Under the pieces are notes generated by a model. The model saw only the letters and a list, made by a program, of their open reading frames with translations. It was not told the DNA's origin and did no database searches. Source: Larkinella soli (GTDB taxonomy: Bacteria; Bacteroidota; Bacteroidia; Cytophagales; Spirosomataceae). From it: 64,000 bases of DNA. The position numbers and the translations under genes are program-made. The stretch covers positions 124,001 to 188,000 of the forward strand of contig NZ_QTJY01000003.1 in the NCBI RefSeq assembly GCF_003703975.1, in the 5' to 3' direction. Of this stretch, positions 7,848-14,402 are shown in pieces. Within the stretch, counting starts at the first letter, position 1. The number at the start of each line of letters is the position of its first letter.

Positions 7848-9011
7848 TTATGCCGTCAGCCAGTCGGCCTTCGTAATGTCTTCTCCGTTGCGTTTGACCG
7901 TGTAGGGTCTGTTGTTCTGGGCCATGTACGCCACCCAGCGCTTGACGATCACGTCGACAAAACGCGGGTCGTATTCCATCAGGTAAGCAGGGCGATGGTA
8001 TTGCTCTGCAGCCATCAATGTGACCCCGCTGCCGCCGAAATAGTCAGCAACCAGCCGGAAATTACTATCGAACCGATCAAAGATCCATGCCACCAAACCA
8101 ACCGGCTTTTGAGTAGGGTGAATGCGGTTAGTCTTCTCTGATGCTTTCGTAAACTGGCGTACCACACTTCGAAAGTTGGCCCATGCCAGCTCGCAGTCTG
8201 TTTGGTCGCTTTGTCCGTTGTCCTTGTCCCATACCAGCCAGCATTCACTATCGGGAAGAACAGAAGAGTAATAGTTTGCGCCCCACCAGACCTGTTTGGC
8301 GTCAGGATAGAGGGAATAAATCAGCCGGAAGGCGTCTTTGGCGACGTCGGGGTTGTCATCTCCTAAGATGTCCCGCCCATAGGTATCCTTCAACACGCCA
8401 CTTTTGGAGACCGCGTTCATGCCATACGGCGGATCGGTATGCACCAGGTCAGGCACTTCCCCATCCATCAGCCGCACCACTGCATCCGAGTCCGTCGAAT
8501 CCCCGCACAGCACCCGGTGGCCGTTCAACTCGTAGAGGTCGCCCAGTACGGTAACGGGGTCGGCGGGCGGCTCTCCGGTGTAGTTGTCCTCCTCGGCCTC
8601 TGCCGCTTCGACCGGCCAGTCCATCTCCAGGCCCCAGGCGGCCAGCTCGGCCACGTCCCATTCGTTGGCAAGCAGATCGGTGTCATGCTCGCCGTAAGGC
8701 ACGTTGTCCTTGATGGTGTAGGCCCGTAGCTTCTCGGCGGCCGTATCGGCGGGCAGCACCTTGCAGGGCACGGTCTTGTACTTCAGCTCCTTCATGGCCC
8801 GAAGGCGCATGTTGCCCGCGATGACCACGAAGCGGTCGTCGTAGGGGTAGACGATGCACTCGCGCAGGTCGAGCATCTCCGGGTCGTCGCGGATGGACTG
8901 CACGAGTTTATGGAACCGCTCGTCTTTGATGAAGCGGGGGTTTTTGGGAAGGCCCTCGATCTGGCCGTCGTTGGTATCCAGAAGGGCGATGTCCAGGAGT
9001 TGTGTCGTCAC
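7848..9011 (-). CDS. ParB-like/DPPY DNA methyltransferase fusion
   Basis: A 387-residue two-domain protein. Residues about 1-110 resemble a ParB/sulfiredoxin-type domain (VIAGNMRLRAMKEL...KDNVPYGEHD). The rest is an amino-methyltransferase with catalytic HTDPPYGMN (DPPY at 193-196) and the AdoMet motif DYFGGSGVTLMAAE near residue 340, a beta-class order. DPPY enzymes usually methylate adenine N6. This architecture is common in phages just upstream of terminase genes. The only reasonable start is GTG at 9,011. No cognate nuclease is nearby, so protection from host restriction or a regulatory role is likelier than a complete restriction-modification system. Confidence 0.88.
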   Translation of the reverse strand: MTTQLLDIALLDTNDGQIEGLPKNPRFIKDERFHKLVQSIRDDPEMLDLRECIVYPYDDRFVVIAGNMRLRAMKELKYKTVPCKVLPADTAAEKLRAYTIKDNVPYGEHDTDLLANEWDVAELAAWGLEMDWPVEAAEAEEDNYTGEPPADPVTVLGDLYELNGHRVLCGDSTDSDAVVRLMDGEVPDLVHTDPPYGMNAVSKSGVLKDTYGRDILGDDNPDVAKDAFRLIYSLYPDAKQVWWGANYYSSVLPDSECWLVWDKDNGQSDQTDCELAWANFRSVVRQFTKASEKTNRIHPTQKPVGLVAWIFDRFDSNFRLVADYFGGSGVTLMAAEQYHRPAYLMEYDPRFVDVIVKRWVAYMAQNNRPYTVKRNGEDITKADWLTA

Positions 9012-9066
9012 AACGGGCTATCGGATTACCTTGCTAATATAGATAAATTCAATAGAATCAACAACT

Positions 9067-9417
9067 TCATAGATTTGATCTATGTTTGCGGAACTCACTC
9101 AGCCCCGCCCGGACCGTCTCCACGCGCCGGCGGGCCACCTCCACGCGGCTGCCGTCCGTGAGCGAGAGCAGGCCGAAGTACGTGCGCCCGGGCTTCTCCA
9201 CGTCGTAGCGCACCACATGGGCGGGGTTCACCAGGACCTGCTTGCTGGCCCGCAGGAAGGCGGGAAGGCGCTCTTGCCACTCTTTCAGGGTGACGCACAT
9301 GAGGTAGCTGTCCTCGGCGGTGATGACGCGGCTGTAGGCCCCTTCGCCTTCGATGCGGACGACGGCCTCGGCGGGCAGGGGCACGGCCTTGCCGCGCTGG
9401 CGGACGAGCAGGGTCAT
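9067..9417 (-). CDS. Stand-alone LytTR-type DNA-binding protein
   Basis: A 116-residue protein consisting essentially of one LytTR domain. It shows VVRIEGEGAYSRVIT, a central leucine-rich helix (LKEWQERLPAFLRASKQVLVN) and the closing VARRRVETVRAGL. LytTR domains normally form the output half of Bacteroidota response regulators; here there is no receiver. Its place between early/middle genes and the methyltransferase-packaging block suggests a phage transcription regulator, possibly of late genes. A 17-base perfect palindrome lies at its 3' end. Confidence 0.8.
   Translation of the reverse strand: MTLLVRQRGKAVPLPAEAVVRIEGEGAYSRVITAEDSYLMCVTLKEWQERLPAFLRASKQVLVNPAHVVRYDVEKPGRTYFGLLSLTDGSRVEVARRRVETVRAGLSEFRKHRSNL
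9068..9084. repeat. 17-bp perfect palindrome at a gene junction
   Basis: CATAGAT-TTG-ATCTATG has 7-base arms and a 3-base centre. It overlaps the last codons of the LytTR gene and lies about 60 bases upstream of the methyltransferase start in an AT-rich stretch. No T-tract follows it, so an operator is likelier than a terminator. Confidence 0.5.
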
Positions 9418-9659
9418 GGGGCGGAATCGTTGCGGGTTAATTGCTCATACGCAATGGGGTTGAACACCTTCATGTCTTCCTCTCGCATTTCAGAAATGCT
9501 CAGAACGACGATGTTTGCCCCCTTAAGGTGAGGCTTCAGGTCAACAATGGTTTCTTCAAGTTCGGTTAAGCTTGGATACTTAGCGTTACGCCGGTAAAAG
9601 CTGGCGGTTACTTCGCTGGTTAAAACCTGAGCCTGATAGCTGATATAGAAGTATCTCAT
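9414..9659 (-). CDS. Hypothetical small phage protein
   Basis: An 81-residue protein (MRYFYISYQA...) with alternating beta/helix character: a YFYISYQA strand at the start and VVLSISEM in the middle. Such short proteins opening with a FYISY strand are frequent in Bacteroidota phages without assigned function. Both ends overlap neighbours by four bases, indicating coupled translation. Confidence 0.6.
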   Translation of the reverse strand: MRYFYISYQAQVLTSEVTASFYRRNAKYPSLTELEETIVDLKPHLKGANIVVLSISEMREEDMKVFNPIAYEQLTRNDSAP

Positions 9660-10081
9660 ACGGCTTCAACGTTTTGCGGCAACTCCTCCACCGTGGCGAA
9701 CTGCCCGGCGCGGATGGCCTTCAGAATCTCCCGCATCAGGGGGATGCCCACCGTGCCGCCTTCGGGCGACTTCTGGGCGGACAGTGCCATGCAGGTGGCG
9801 ATCATGTCCCCGATGAGGTCATACGTGTCGTACAGGGGCGCTTCGAGGGCCATCTCCCCGGCCTCGGGGCTGTGCTGGTGAATCATCCGGTACAGGGCCG
9901 ACTGATCTTTCTCCAGCAGCTCGGCCAGCTTGCCCGCGTGGTACTTCTGGGTCTGGCGCAGCTGCCCGCTGCCCTTGAGGTCGTCGTAGTGTTCGAGGTA
10001 GCAGTATTTGAGACCTTGCACGATCAAACCGAGCGTGTCTTTGGCTCCGGGGGTGAGTTGGGGGTTAGTCTGCATCTTCAT
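9656..10081 (-). CDS. Hypothetical phage protein
   Basis: A 141-residue, mostly helical, acidic protein. The ATG at 10,081 is preferred to a TTG one codon earlier; an ATG at 10,075 is also possible. Charged helices (KYHAGKLAELLEKDQSALYRMI) dominate. No known domain. Confidence 0.6.
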   Translation of the reverse strand: MKMQTNPQLTPGAKDTLGLIVQGLKYCYLEHYDDLKGSGQLRQTQKYHAGKLAELLEKDQSALYRMIHQHSPEAGEMALEAPLYDTYDLIGDMIATCMALSAQKSPEGGTVGIPLMREILKAIRAGQFATVEELPQNVEAV

Positions 10082-10259
10082 CAAGGAGTTGGTTCAGTTG
10101 CCCCGCTATCCGGCGGCTGTGGTTTTCGTAGTAAAGGGCGTCTTCCTGACTGGCATTTCGCTGGCGTCCCTCCTGCTGGCAGGCTAAGGTTCGGTAGTAG
10201 TCGAGCCGTATCTGGCAATAGTGGTAGAGGGCGACGAGTTCGGGGATGGTTCGGCTCAT
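10065..10259 (-). CDS. Hypothetical small helical phage protein
   Basis: A 64-residue protein starting MSRTIPELVA. This ATG is chosen because it forms an ATGA overlap with the stop of the 58-residue gene upstream. The product looks like a two-helix hairpin (ALYHYCQIRLDYYRTLACQQ ... NHSRRIAGQLNQLL). Its 3' end overlaps the next gene by about 17 bases. Confidence 0.55.
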   Translation of the reverse strand: MSRTIPELVALYHYCQIRLDYYRTLACQQEGRQRNASQEDALYYENHSRRIAGQLNQLLDEDAD

Positions 10260-10432
10260 GGGTAGCGGTATATCTTGTTCCACGATAAGAGGTACCGCCC
10301 GAAGCGTTTACCACGGTAGCCGTTGCGTTCGCTGAACAGCAGCCGATGCCTGCGGGCGTCCTTTAGTTGGAGGTAGTAGCCAAAAGCGCGGACGGCGACG
10401 ATGGTGTTTTGGGGATATTCGATCAGGGGCAT
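10256..10432 (-). CDS. Very small basic phage protein
   Basis: A 58-residue open frame (MPLIEYPQNT ... IYRYP) shorter than usual gene-calling cut-offs. It fills the gap between two recognised genes: its stop overlaps the next ATG (ATGA at 10,256-10,259) and its start lies 10 bases inside the upstream gene. The product is basic and tyrosine-rich (RRHRLLFSERNGYRGKRFGRYLL). The tiling and coupling support it; function is unknown. Confidence 0.6.
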   Translation of the reverse strand: MPLIEYPQNTIVAVRAFGYYLQLKDARRHRLLFSERNGYRGKRFGRYLLSWNKIYRYP

Positions 10433-10755
10433 GGGTTCTGCTCTTGCAATGAAGGTAATTCAACGGATAGGCCCATTTTCGTAGCCATCTCCTGAAGGAT
10501 GCGGTTAAATTCGGCTAACTCGATTTTTTGAATGCCCGGAGGGTTCAGGTCAAAGAGGGATTGAGCCGGACCAGACACAATGCTCATCAGAGAAGGCGTA
10601 AGCGCCAGTACGGAATCGGGCAGTTGCAGGTAGTAGTAGTGATTCCGCTGTTTGCTGGAATCAATGAACAGGTAAGCCGCGCCGATTTCGGGGTTTAGCT
10701 GTTCTGCCGCCCACCACTGTTTGCTGGGCACAAAGCCTTCGGGATATAGTTTCAT
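10423..10755 (-). CDS. Hypothetical phage protein
   Basis: A 110-residue protein starting MKLYPEGFVP. This ATG overlaps the stop of the 33-residue upstream gene as ATGA. It has WWAAEQLNPEIGAAYLFIDS and a helical C-terminal part (EFNRILQEMATKMGLSVELP). No domain recognised. Confidence 0.55.
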   Translation of the reverse strand: MKLYPEGFVPSKQWWAAEQLNPEIGAAYLFIDSSKQRNHYYYLQLPDSVLALTPSLMSIVSGPAQSLFDLNPPGIQKIELAEFNRILQEMATKMGLSVELPSLQEQNPCP

Positions 10756-10853
10756 GGCAACGTAGCGGGTTGTAGCCCCCACCACAGGCCCCAGATCATG
10801 CCGCCCAGAACGAGCAGCAGGAAACCGGCGGTGGTGAGGGCGTAGGGTTTCAT
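10752..10853 (-). CDS. 33-residue single-span membrane peptide
   Basis: A tiny open frame (MKPYALTTAG ... QPATLP) that is almost entirely one hydrophobic segment, FLLLVLGGMIWGLWWG. It is locked into the operon by ATGA overlaps at both ends (10,850-10,853 and 10,752-10,755), which is strong positional support for translation. A membrane-acting peptide such as a holin-like or superinfection-exclusion factor is conceivable, but is inference only. Confidence 0.6.
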   Translation of the reverse strand: MKPYALTTAGFLLLVLGGMIWGLWWGLQPATLP

Positions 10854-11350
10854 GGGTTCTTTCCCGTTCTTCTTGCTGTTATTTCTAACAGTTCATTTAA
10901 CCGTTTCTCGAACTCAGGCACCTCTTCTTCCGGCCGTTGGTCTTTGTGTTGCTCGCAAAACCAATTGCGTTTAGTATCGTAGCAATGCTGAGTAGGGACA
11001 CCGCAAATGTGGCAGCGGTCCAACGGCTCGAATGCCTTGCTTTTGAACATCCCACAGTGTTTGCAAAAGCCCGCCCCATTCCGGTAGTTTCGACGTTCAA
11101 AGTCGTGTCCAGAACAGGCTTGGAACCGTTGAAGCTGCCCCCATGCTGATTCCTCTGCTTCCTCGATGGTTTTGCCTTCGCCCCGAATGAAGGTGTCAGG
11201 GTTATTGGGGAATGCTTCAAAGAACGCGGTGAGATAGTTGCCTTTGCTACTAAATACCAAACCATCATCTCCGGCCTGAACGAAACAGTCGTCCTGCCAA
11301 TCTTTTAGGCACGTGTAAGGCCCACTGATCGTAGTTCTTGCAATCTTCAT
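10850..11350 (-). CDS. Zinc-binding phage protein of unknown function
   Basis: A 166-residue protein. The first half includes KTIEEAEESAWGQLQ, resembling small HicB-like or substrate-recognition folds. The second half is cysteine-rich (CSGHDFERRN, FCKHCGMFKS, CHICGVPTQHC, FCEQH), consistent with two zinc sites. Nucleic-acid or protein binding is likely; no specific family was recognised. Its stop overlaps the ATG of the small membrane peptide. Confidence 0.65.
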   Translation of the reverse strand: MKIARTTISGPYTCLKDWQDDCFVQAGDDGLVFSSKGNYLTAFFEAFPNNPDTFIRGEGKTIEEAEESAWGQLQRFQACSGHDFERRNYRNGAGFCKHCGMFKSKAFEPLDRCHICGVPTQHCYDTKRNWFCEQHKDQRPEEEVPEFEKRLNELLEITARRTGKNP

Positions 11351-11365
11351 AGAGTGGTGGCCTAA

Positions 11366-11557
11366 TTAATCTGTTAACTCTAAAACCTTTGAAGACCAAT
11401 ATCGATCAGCCTCCTCCTGTGAACCAAAGCTTGTCACCTTGTCCGGGTCGCTTGACGTATTTCCGGGTGTCCATTCTCTTATCTCCCACGCTCCAGAGAC
11501 TTCGTTGTACTTGGGGCAGCCGATTGCCTCCCATGTAGACTGTGGTTTTTTTCTCAT
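11366..11557 (-). CDS. Hypothetical small phage protein
   Basis: A 63-residue soluble protein (MRKKPQSTWE...) with tryptophans at WEAIG, WEIREW and YWSSK. It looks like one compact alpha/beta domain. It is spaced 15 bases from the downstream gene. Function unknown. Confidence 0.5.
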   Translation of the reverse strand: MRKKPQSTWEAIGCPKYNEVSGAWEIREWTPGNTSSDPDKVTSFGSQEEADRYWSSKVLELTD

Positions 11558-11563
11558 GGTTAT

Positions 11564-11806
11564 TCACCCCCTCCTGCGGGGCTTGGTTTTGGTTTGCGGT
11601 CGGGACAGAATGCGGTGGCCGGTGGCTTCGTAGTGCGCGATCTTGCGCTCTAACGCTTCGGGGTAGCAGTACACGGTCGCCTGCGGCTGGTGAGCCGCCT
11701 GCACGACGAACGCCACGAGTCCGGCGGGGCGGGGCAGCATCCCCCGGTAGCGATTCGGTTGCAGGTCGGCGTGCGGATTGTACCGCTGTTGGTGGTCGGG
11801 GGTCAT
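11564..11806 (-). CDS. Hypothetical small basic phage protein
   Basis: An 80-residue protein (MTPDHQQRYN...) with a central hydrophobic strand (GLVAFVVQA), a helix (PEALERKIAHYEATG) and a very basic tail (KTKPRRRG). The start overlaps the upstream stop as ATGA. A DNA-binding role would fit the tail, but no motif is diagnostic. Confidence 0.55.
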   Translation of the reverse strand: MTPDHQQRYNPHADLQPNRYRGMLPRPAGLVAFVVQAAHQPQATVYCYPEALERKIAHYEATGHRILSRPQTKTKPRRRG

Positions 11807-12072
11807 AGGATGGCTTTGATTAGGCGTTTATTCCGGGCTGTGGCGCGTTGTTTCGGCCGAAGGGCTATCGGAACCCACGGCACGTAGATCGTGAACTCAT
11901 GGGCGGCTTCTGCCCCCTTTCCGTCGATGGAATACACCCTCACCGTATGGCGACCGAAACCCAGTCCACCGTCGTAGTGAACCGCGCTGTCCTTGTAGTT
12001 GATGTGCGGATTGGCTTCGATTCGGGTTCGGAGCGAATCGGGTTTGGGCGGGAATTGGTAGTCGGGTGCCAT
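11803..12072 (-). CDS. Hypothetical small phage protein
   Basis: An 89-residue protein (MAPDYQFPPK...) whose centre (GFGRHTVRVYSIDGKGAEAAHEFTIYVP) reads like a few beta strands, followed by a basic C-terminal helix. It overlaps the next gene by four bases. No recognised family. Confidence 0.55.
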   Translation of the reverse strand: MAPDYQFPPKPDSLRTRIEANPHINYKDSAVHYDGGLGFGRHTVRVYSIDGKGAEAAHEFTIYVPWVPIALRPKQRATARNKRLIKAIL

Positions 12073-12079
12073 TGATGAT

Positions 12080-12472
12080 TTACTGGTTACGAGCTGGTGA
12101 TTTACTGGTGATGATGGTGATTTTAATGCCCCGCGTCGCTTCGAGCAGCTTGGCTTTCAGGCGGAACAGTTTGTAGGCGGGGCCGCTACGGGCACCTTTT
12201 ACATCTTGGCATTCCTGCGAACCGTCAAGGTGATACAAAACGAAGTCGGCCACATAGGTACAGACTACCACACCCTCCACGATGATCGGGAACGGCACCT
12301 GCACATCGAAGCCCTGAATCTCCCCGGCGGCGGCCCTCAGCCTCAGCTGGCCGTAGTAGTCGGCCTCGGCCTTGCTGTCGAAGCGGATGCCGTCCACCTC
12401 GGTCTGGCGGCTGCGGTATTTGGTGGGCTTTTTCGGCACCCTGTGGGCCTGATATTCGGCGGGGGTCATCAT
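12080..12472 (-). CDS. DUF1064 phage nuclease-like protein
   Basis: A 130-residue protein starting MMTPAEYQ. It shows the DUF1064 pattern: a basic lead (KKPTKYRSRQTEVDGIRFDSKAEADYYGQLRL), a central FDVQVPFPI strand, and YVADFVLYHLDG ... CQDVKGARS...FRLKAKLLEA. The E/D...D...DVKG...K arrangement resembles PD-(D/E)xK nucleases such as very short patch endonucleases. A nuclease is therefore plausible, but activity is not proven by sequence. The start codon overlaps the upstream stop. Confidence 0.8.
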   Translation of the reverse strand: MMTPAEYQAHRVPKKPTKYRSRQTEVDGIRFDSKAEADYYGQLRLRAAAGEIQGFDVQVPFPIIVEGVVVCTYVADFVLYHLDGSQECQDVKGARSGPAYKLFRLKAKLLEATRGIKITIITSKSPARNQ

Positions 12473-12759
12473 ACGGCGGCAGGGGTTACGTACTTGGCAT
12501 TGAAGTACTTCCACGACTCCCATTCTTGCTCCTGTCGTTCCATCCTCATATCCTCATCATGAAGGCGATTCATTTCAGGATCGTGCATCATGGTAAGCCA
12601 GAAGTCCGGCTTGAAGCAAGGCATCTCCTTTTGGAAAGGGAAACTGGTCAGGTAGGCCACGTGGGGCTTCTCAGAGCAATAGTAGCCGCAAAAGATTTCT
12701 CCATAGTCTCCATCGGACTCGGCTGAAAAGTGGGCACAGTTTCGGCAGTTCTTTTTCAT
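12469..12759 (-). CDS. Cysteine-rich zinc-binding-like phage protein
   Basis: A 96-residue protein opening MKKNCRNCAHF, with further cysteines at FCGYYC and MPCF. The CxxC...C...C...C layout fits a small zinc site. The C-terminal half is a charged helix (MNRLHDEDMRMERQEQEWE). Both ends overlap neighbours by four bases. Function unknown. Confidence 0.6.
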   Translation of the reverse strand: MKKNCRNCAHFSAESDGDYGEIFCGYYCSEKPHVAYLTSFPFQKEMPCFKPDFWLTMMHDPEMNRLHDEDMRMERQEQEWESWKYFNAKYVTPAAV

Positions 12760-13040
12760 GGCTTATACTTGGCTTTAATATCCTGAATCAGCGCGTCCAA
12801 CGCTTCGGCGGGCGTGTTACCCCGGCCGACGGGGGTGTTGGTTCTGCGCAGTTCTTCCCAAATGAGAATATTCCAACCATCACTGTCATGCACGGCTTCG
12901 GGAACCGCTTCCGTGGAAACCGCCATCGCAATCCACGCCCCGCCGGAGTACGCCCCCTGATAGCGGTCTTTGAAGATCGTGCAGGGGTAGACCTCGCCTT
13001 TCAGGGCCTGCTCGTAGAGGTAGCGCTGGTCGTGGGTCAT
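12756..13040 (-). CDS. Hypothetical small phage protein
   Basis: A 94-residue protein (MTHDQRYLYE...) with a beta-rich middle (AYSGGAWIAMAV...GWNILIWEEL) and a helical end (TPAEALDALIQDIKAKY). It sits between the DPPY methyltransferase and a cysteine-rich protein, with four-base overlaps on both sides. No domain recognised. Confidence 0.6.
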   Translation of the reverse strand: MTHDQRYLYEQALKGEVYPCTIFKDRYQGAYSGGAWIAMAVSTEAVPEAVHDSDGWNILIWEELRRTNTPVGRGNTPAEALDALIQDIKAKYKP

Positions 13041-13696
13041 ACGGCAGCAGGAAATAAACTGAGTTGCTTGATGTGGTTCTGGTAGCGTTCCACTCCCTTC
13101 TGGTAGTATTCGGGGTCAATCTCCCAGCCGTCCAGATCGTACCCCATGTCGTGACAGGCCAACGCAATGGACATACTGCCGAGGTGGGTGTCAAGGATCT
13201 TATCACCAGGCTTGGCATAATTCTTTAGAAGCCACTTGTAGAGGGCGACAGGCTTCTCGGTAGGATGAATCCGAATCTGCTTGTCTTTCATGTTCTCCTG
13301 AAGCATCCCCTGCCAACGCCATTTGAATTTGCGGACAGCAGTAGGGAAAGAAGACCATGCAAGCTCACAATCAGCAAAATCGTTTTGCCCGTTGTCCTTA
13401 TCCCACACAATCCAGCAGGAGGAGTCAATAGGGAGTCGGCTGATGAAGTGATTGGCCCCCCAGATGATTTGATTTTTCGATACGCGACGCAGTTCCCGGA
13501 AGTACTCAGCTTTGGGCGGATCTTTGTCCCATCCTTTCGAAGTAAAGGACTTGGCTTTAGCCAGTAAACTCCTGGTGTGGTTCGTCCCTCCATCCTCCCC
13601 GATCCCGTAAGGCGGGTCAACGATAGCGAGGTCATACGCCTTATCCGGCATCTGCCGCATGGCTTCCAGCGAGTCTCCTAAGTGCAGGTTTATCAT
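13037..13696 (-). CDS. Phage DPPY-type DNA methyltransferase
   Basis: A 219-residue compact amino-methyltransferase. The catalytic motif is AIVDPPYGIG (DPPY at 27-30), the target region lies in the middle (WDKDNGQNDFADCELAW) and the AdoMet motif is late (ILDTHLGSMSIALAC). The central WDKDNGQ.D..DCELAW block is nearly the same as in the ParB fusion at 7,848, so the two are related. It has no nuclease partner. The gene overlaps both neighbours by four bases. Confidence 0.9.
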   Translation of the reverse strand: MINLHLGDSLEAMRQMPDKAYDLAIVDPPYGIGEDGGTNHTRSLLAKAKSFTSKGWDKDPPKAEYFRELRRVSKNQIIWGANHFISRLPIDSSCWIVWDKDNGQNDFADCELAWSSFPTAVRKFKWRWQGMLQENMKDKQIRIHPTEKPVALYKWLLKNYAKPGDKILDTHLGSMSIALACHDMGYDLDGWEIDPEYYQKGVERYQNHIKQLSLFPAAV

Positions 13697-14022
13697 GGCT
13701 TTACATTGGTTTTCTCCGCCCCCGTCAGCTGGCGGATTTCGCAGTCAAAGAAGTAGCTTTCCAGTACCAGCGGCAAACCGTCGGTCAGCATGGAGTCGTA
13801 GGGCGGAAGTCGGTAGTAGTACTTGCCCATCCGGCGGCCTGCCCGGTTGGCACAGGCACAGTCAAGGTCAAGAACGTACTGCCGGAGGTCACGGACGGCA
13901 TCGTTACGGGCAAGGTCACGACGGCACTGGCGAATAGCGAGTAGGTTGCCAATCGTAAGAATGGTGAAAAGGGCCGCAACGGATAAAATGGCACAAGACA
14001 AAATGGTTACAGCGGGGGTCAT
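13693..14022 (-). CDS. Small membrane-anchored phage protein
   Basis: A 109-residue protein starting MTPAVTILSC. This internal ATG overlaps the stop of the 50-residue gene upstream; a longer in-frame start would lie over it. One hydrophobic segment (residues 4-30) is followed by a soluble part with CRRDLARNDAVRDLRQYVLDLDCACANR. One-span topology is likely. It may act with the two tiny membrane proteins encoded just upstream. Confidence 0.55.
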   Translation of the reverse strand: MTPAVTILSCAILSVAALFTILTIGNLLAIRQCRRDLARNDAVRDLRQYVLDLDCACANRAGRRMGKYYYRLPPYDSMLTDGLPLVLESYFFDCEIRQLTGAEKTNVKP

Positions 14023-14171
14023 TTCTTCTCGGCCATTAGCAGTTCGTAGATAATCCAGGCGATGGACACGGCCAGGGCCGTGGCGTAAACCTTCAGGGCG
14101 ATGCCGCCCAGCGAAAGGCAGGTCAGCGTCGCCAGCAGGCACAAAAGGCAGATCAAAAGGGTCGTTCTCAT
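14019..14171 (-). CDS. 50-residue two-span membrane peptide
   Basis: A short open frame (MRTTLLICLL ... LLMAEKK) made of two hydrophobic stretches with a basic end. Its stop overlaps the next start (ATGA at 14,019-14,022), and it lies five bases downstream of another small membrane gene. The size and topology recall holin-like proteins, but its place between methyltransferase genes is not that of a usual lysis cassette. Confidence 0.6.
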   Translation of the reverse strand: MRTTLLICLLCLLATLTCLSLGGIALKVYATALAVSIAWIIYELLMAEKK

Positions 14172-14175
14172 GGCT

Positions 14176-14388
14176 TCAAATCACGCCCCAGTGGCGCAGA
14201 AAGGTGATCAGGACAAACAGGTAGATCGGCACGGTGATCACCGAAATCAGCGTGACCAGCCGGGCCTCGGTCTTCAGGTAGTCTTTCATCTGTTGGGCCT
14301 TGCTCTGCACCCACAGGCGGGCGTAGATCGCGTAGATTTCCACGATACCGGCGTCGTGGTTGGGCTTCTTCATCGGAGAGTACATCAT
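14176..14388 (-). CDS. Small C-terminally anchored membrane protein
   Basis: A 70-residue protein (MMYSPMKKPN...) with a soluble helical part and a C-terminal hydrophobic segment (VTLISVITVPIYLFVLITFL). The start could be either of the first two ATGs, or the one at 14,373 (MKKPNHDAG). It is the first of three consecutive tiny membrane proteins downstream of the cytosine methyltransferase. Confidence 0.55.
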   Translation of the reverse strand: MMYSPMKKPNHDAGIVEIYAIYARLWVQSKAQQMKDYLKTEARLVTLISVITVPIYLFVLITFLRHWGVI

Positions 14389-14402
14389 GGCGATACGGGG
14401 GT

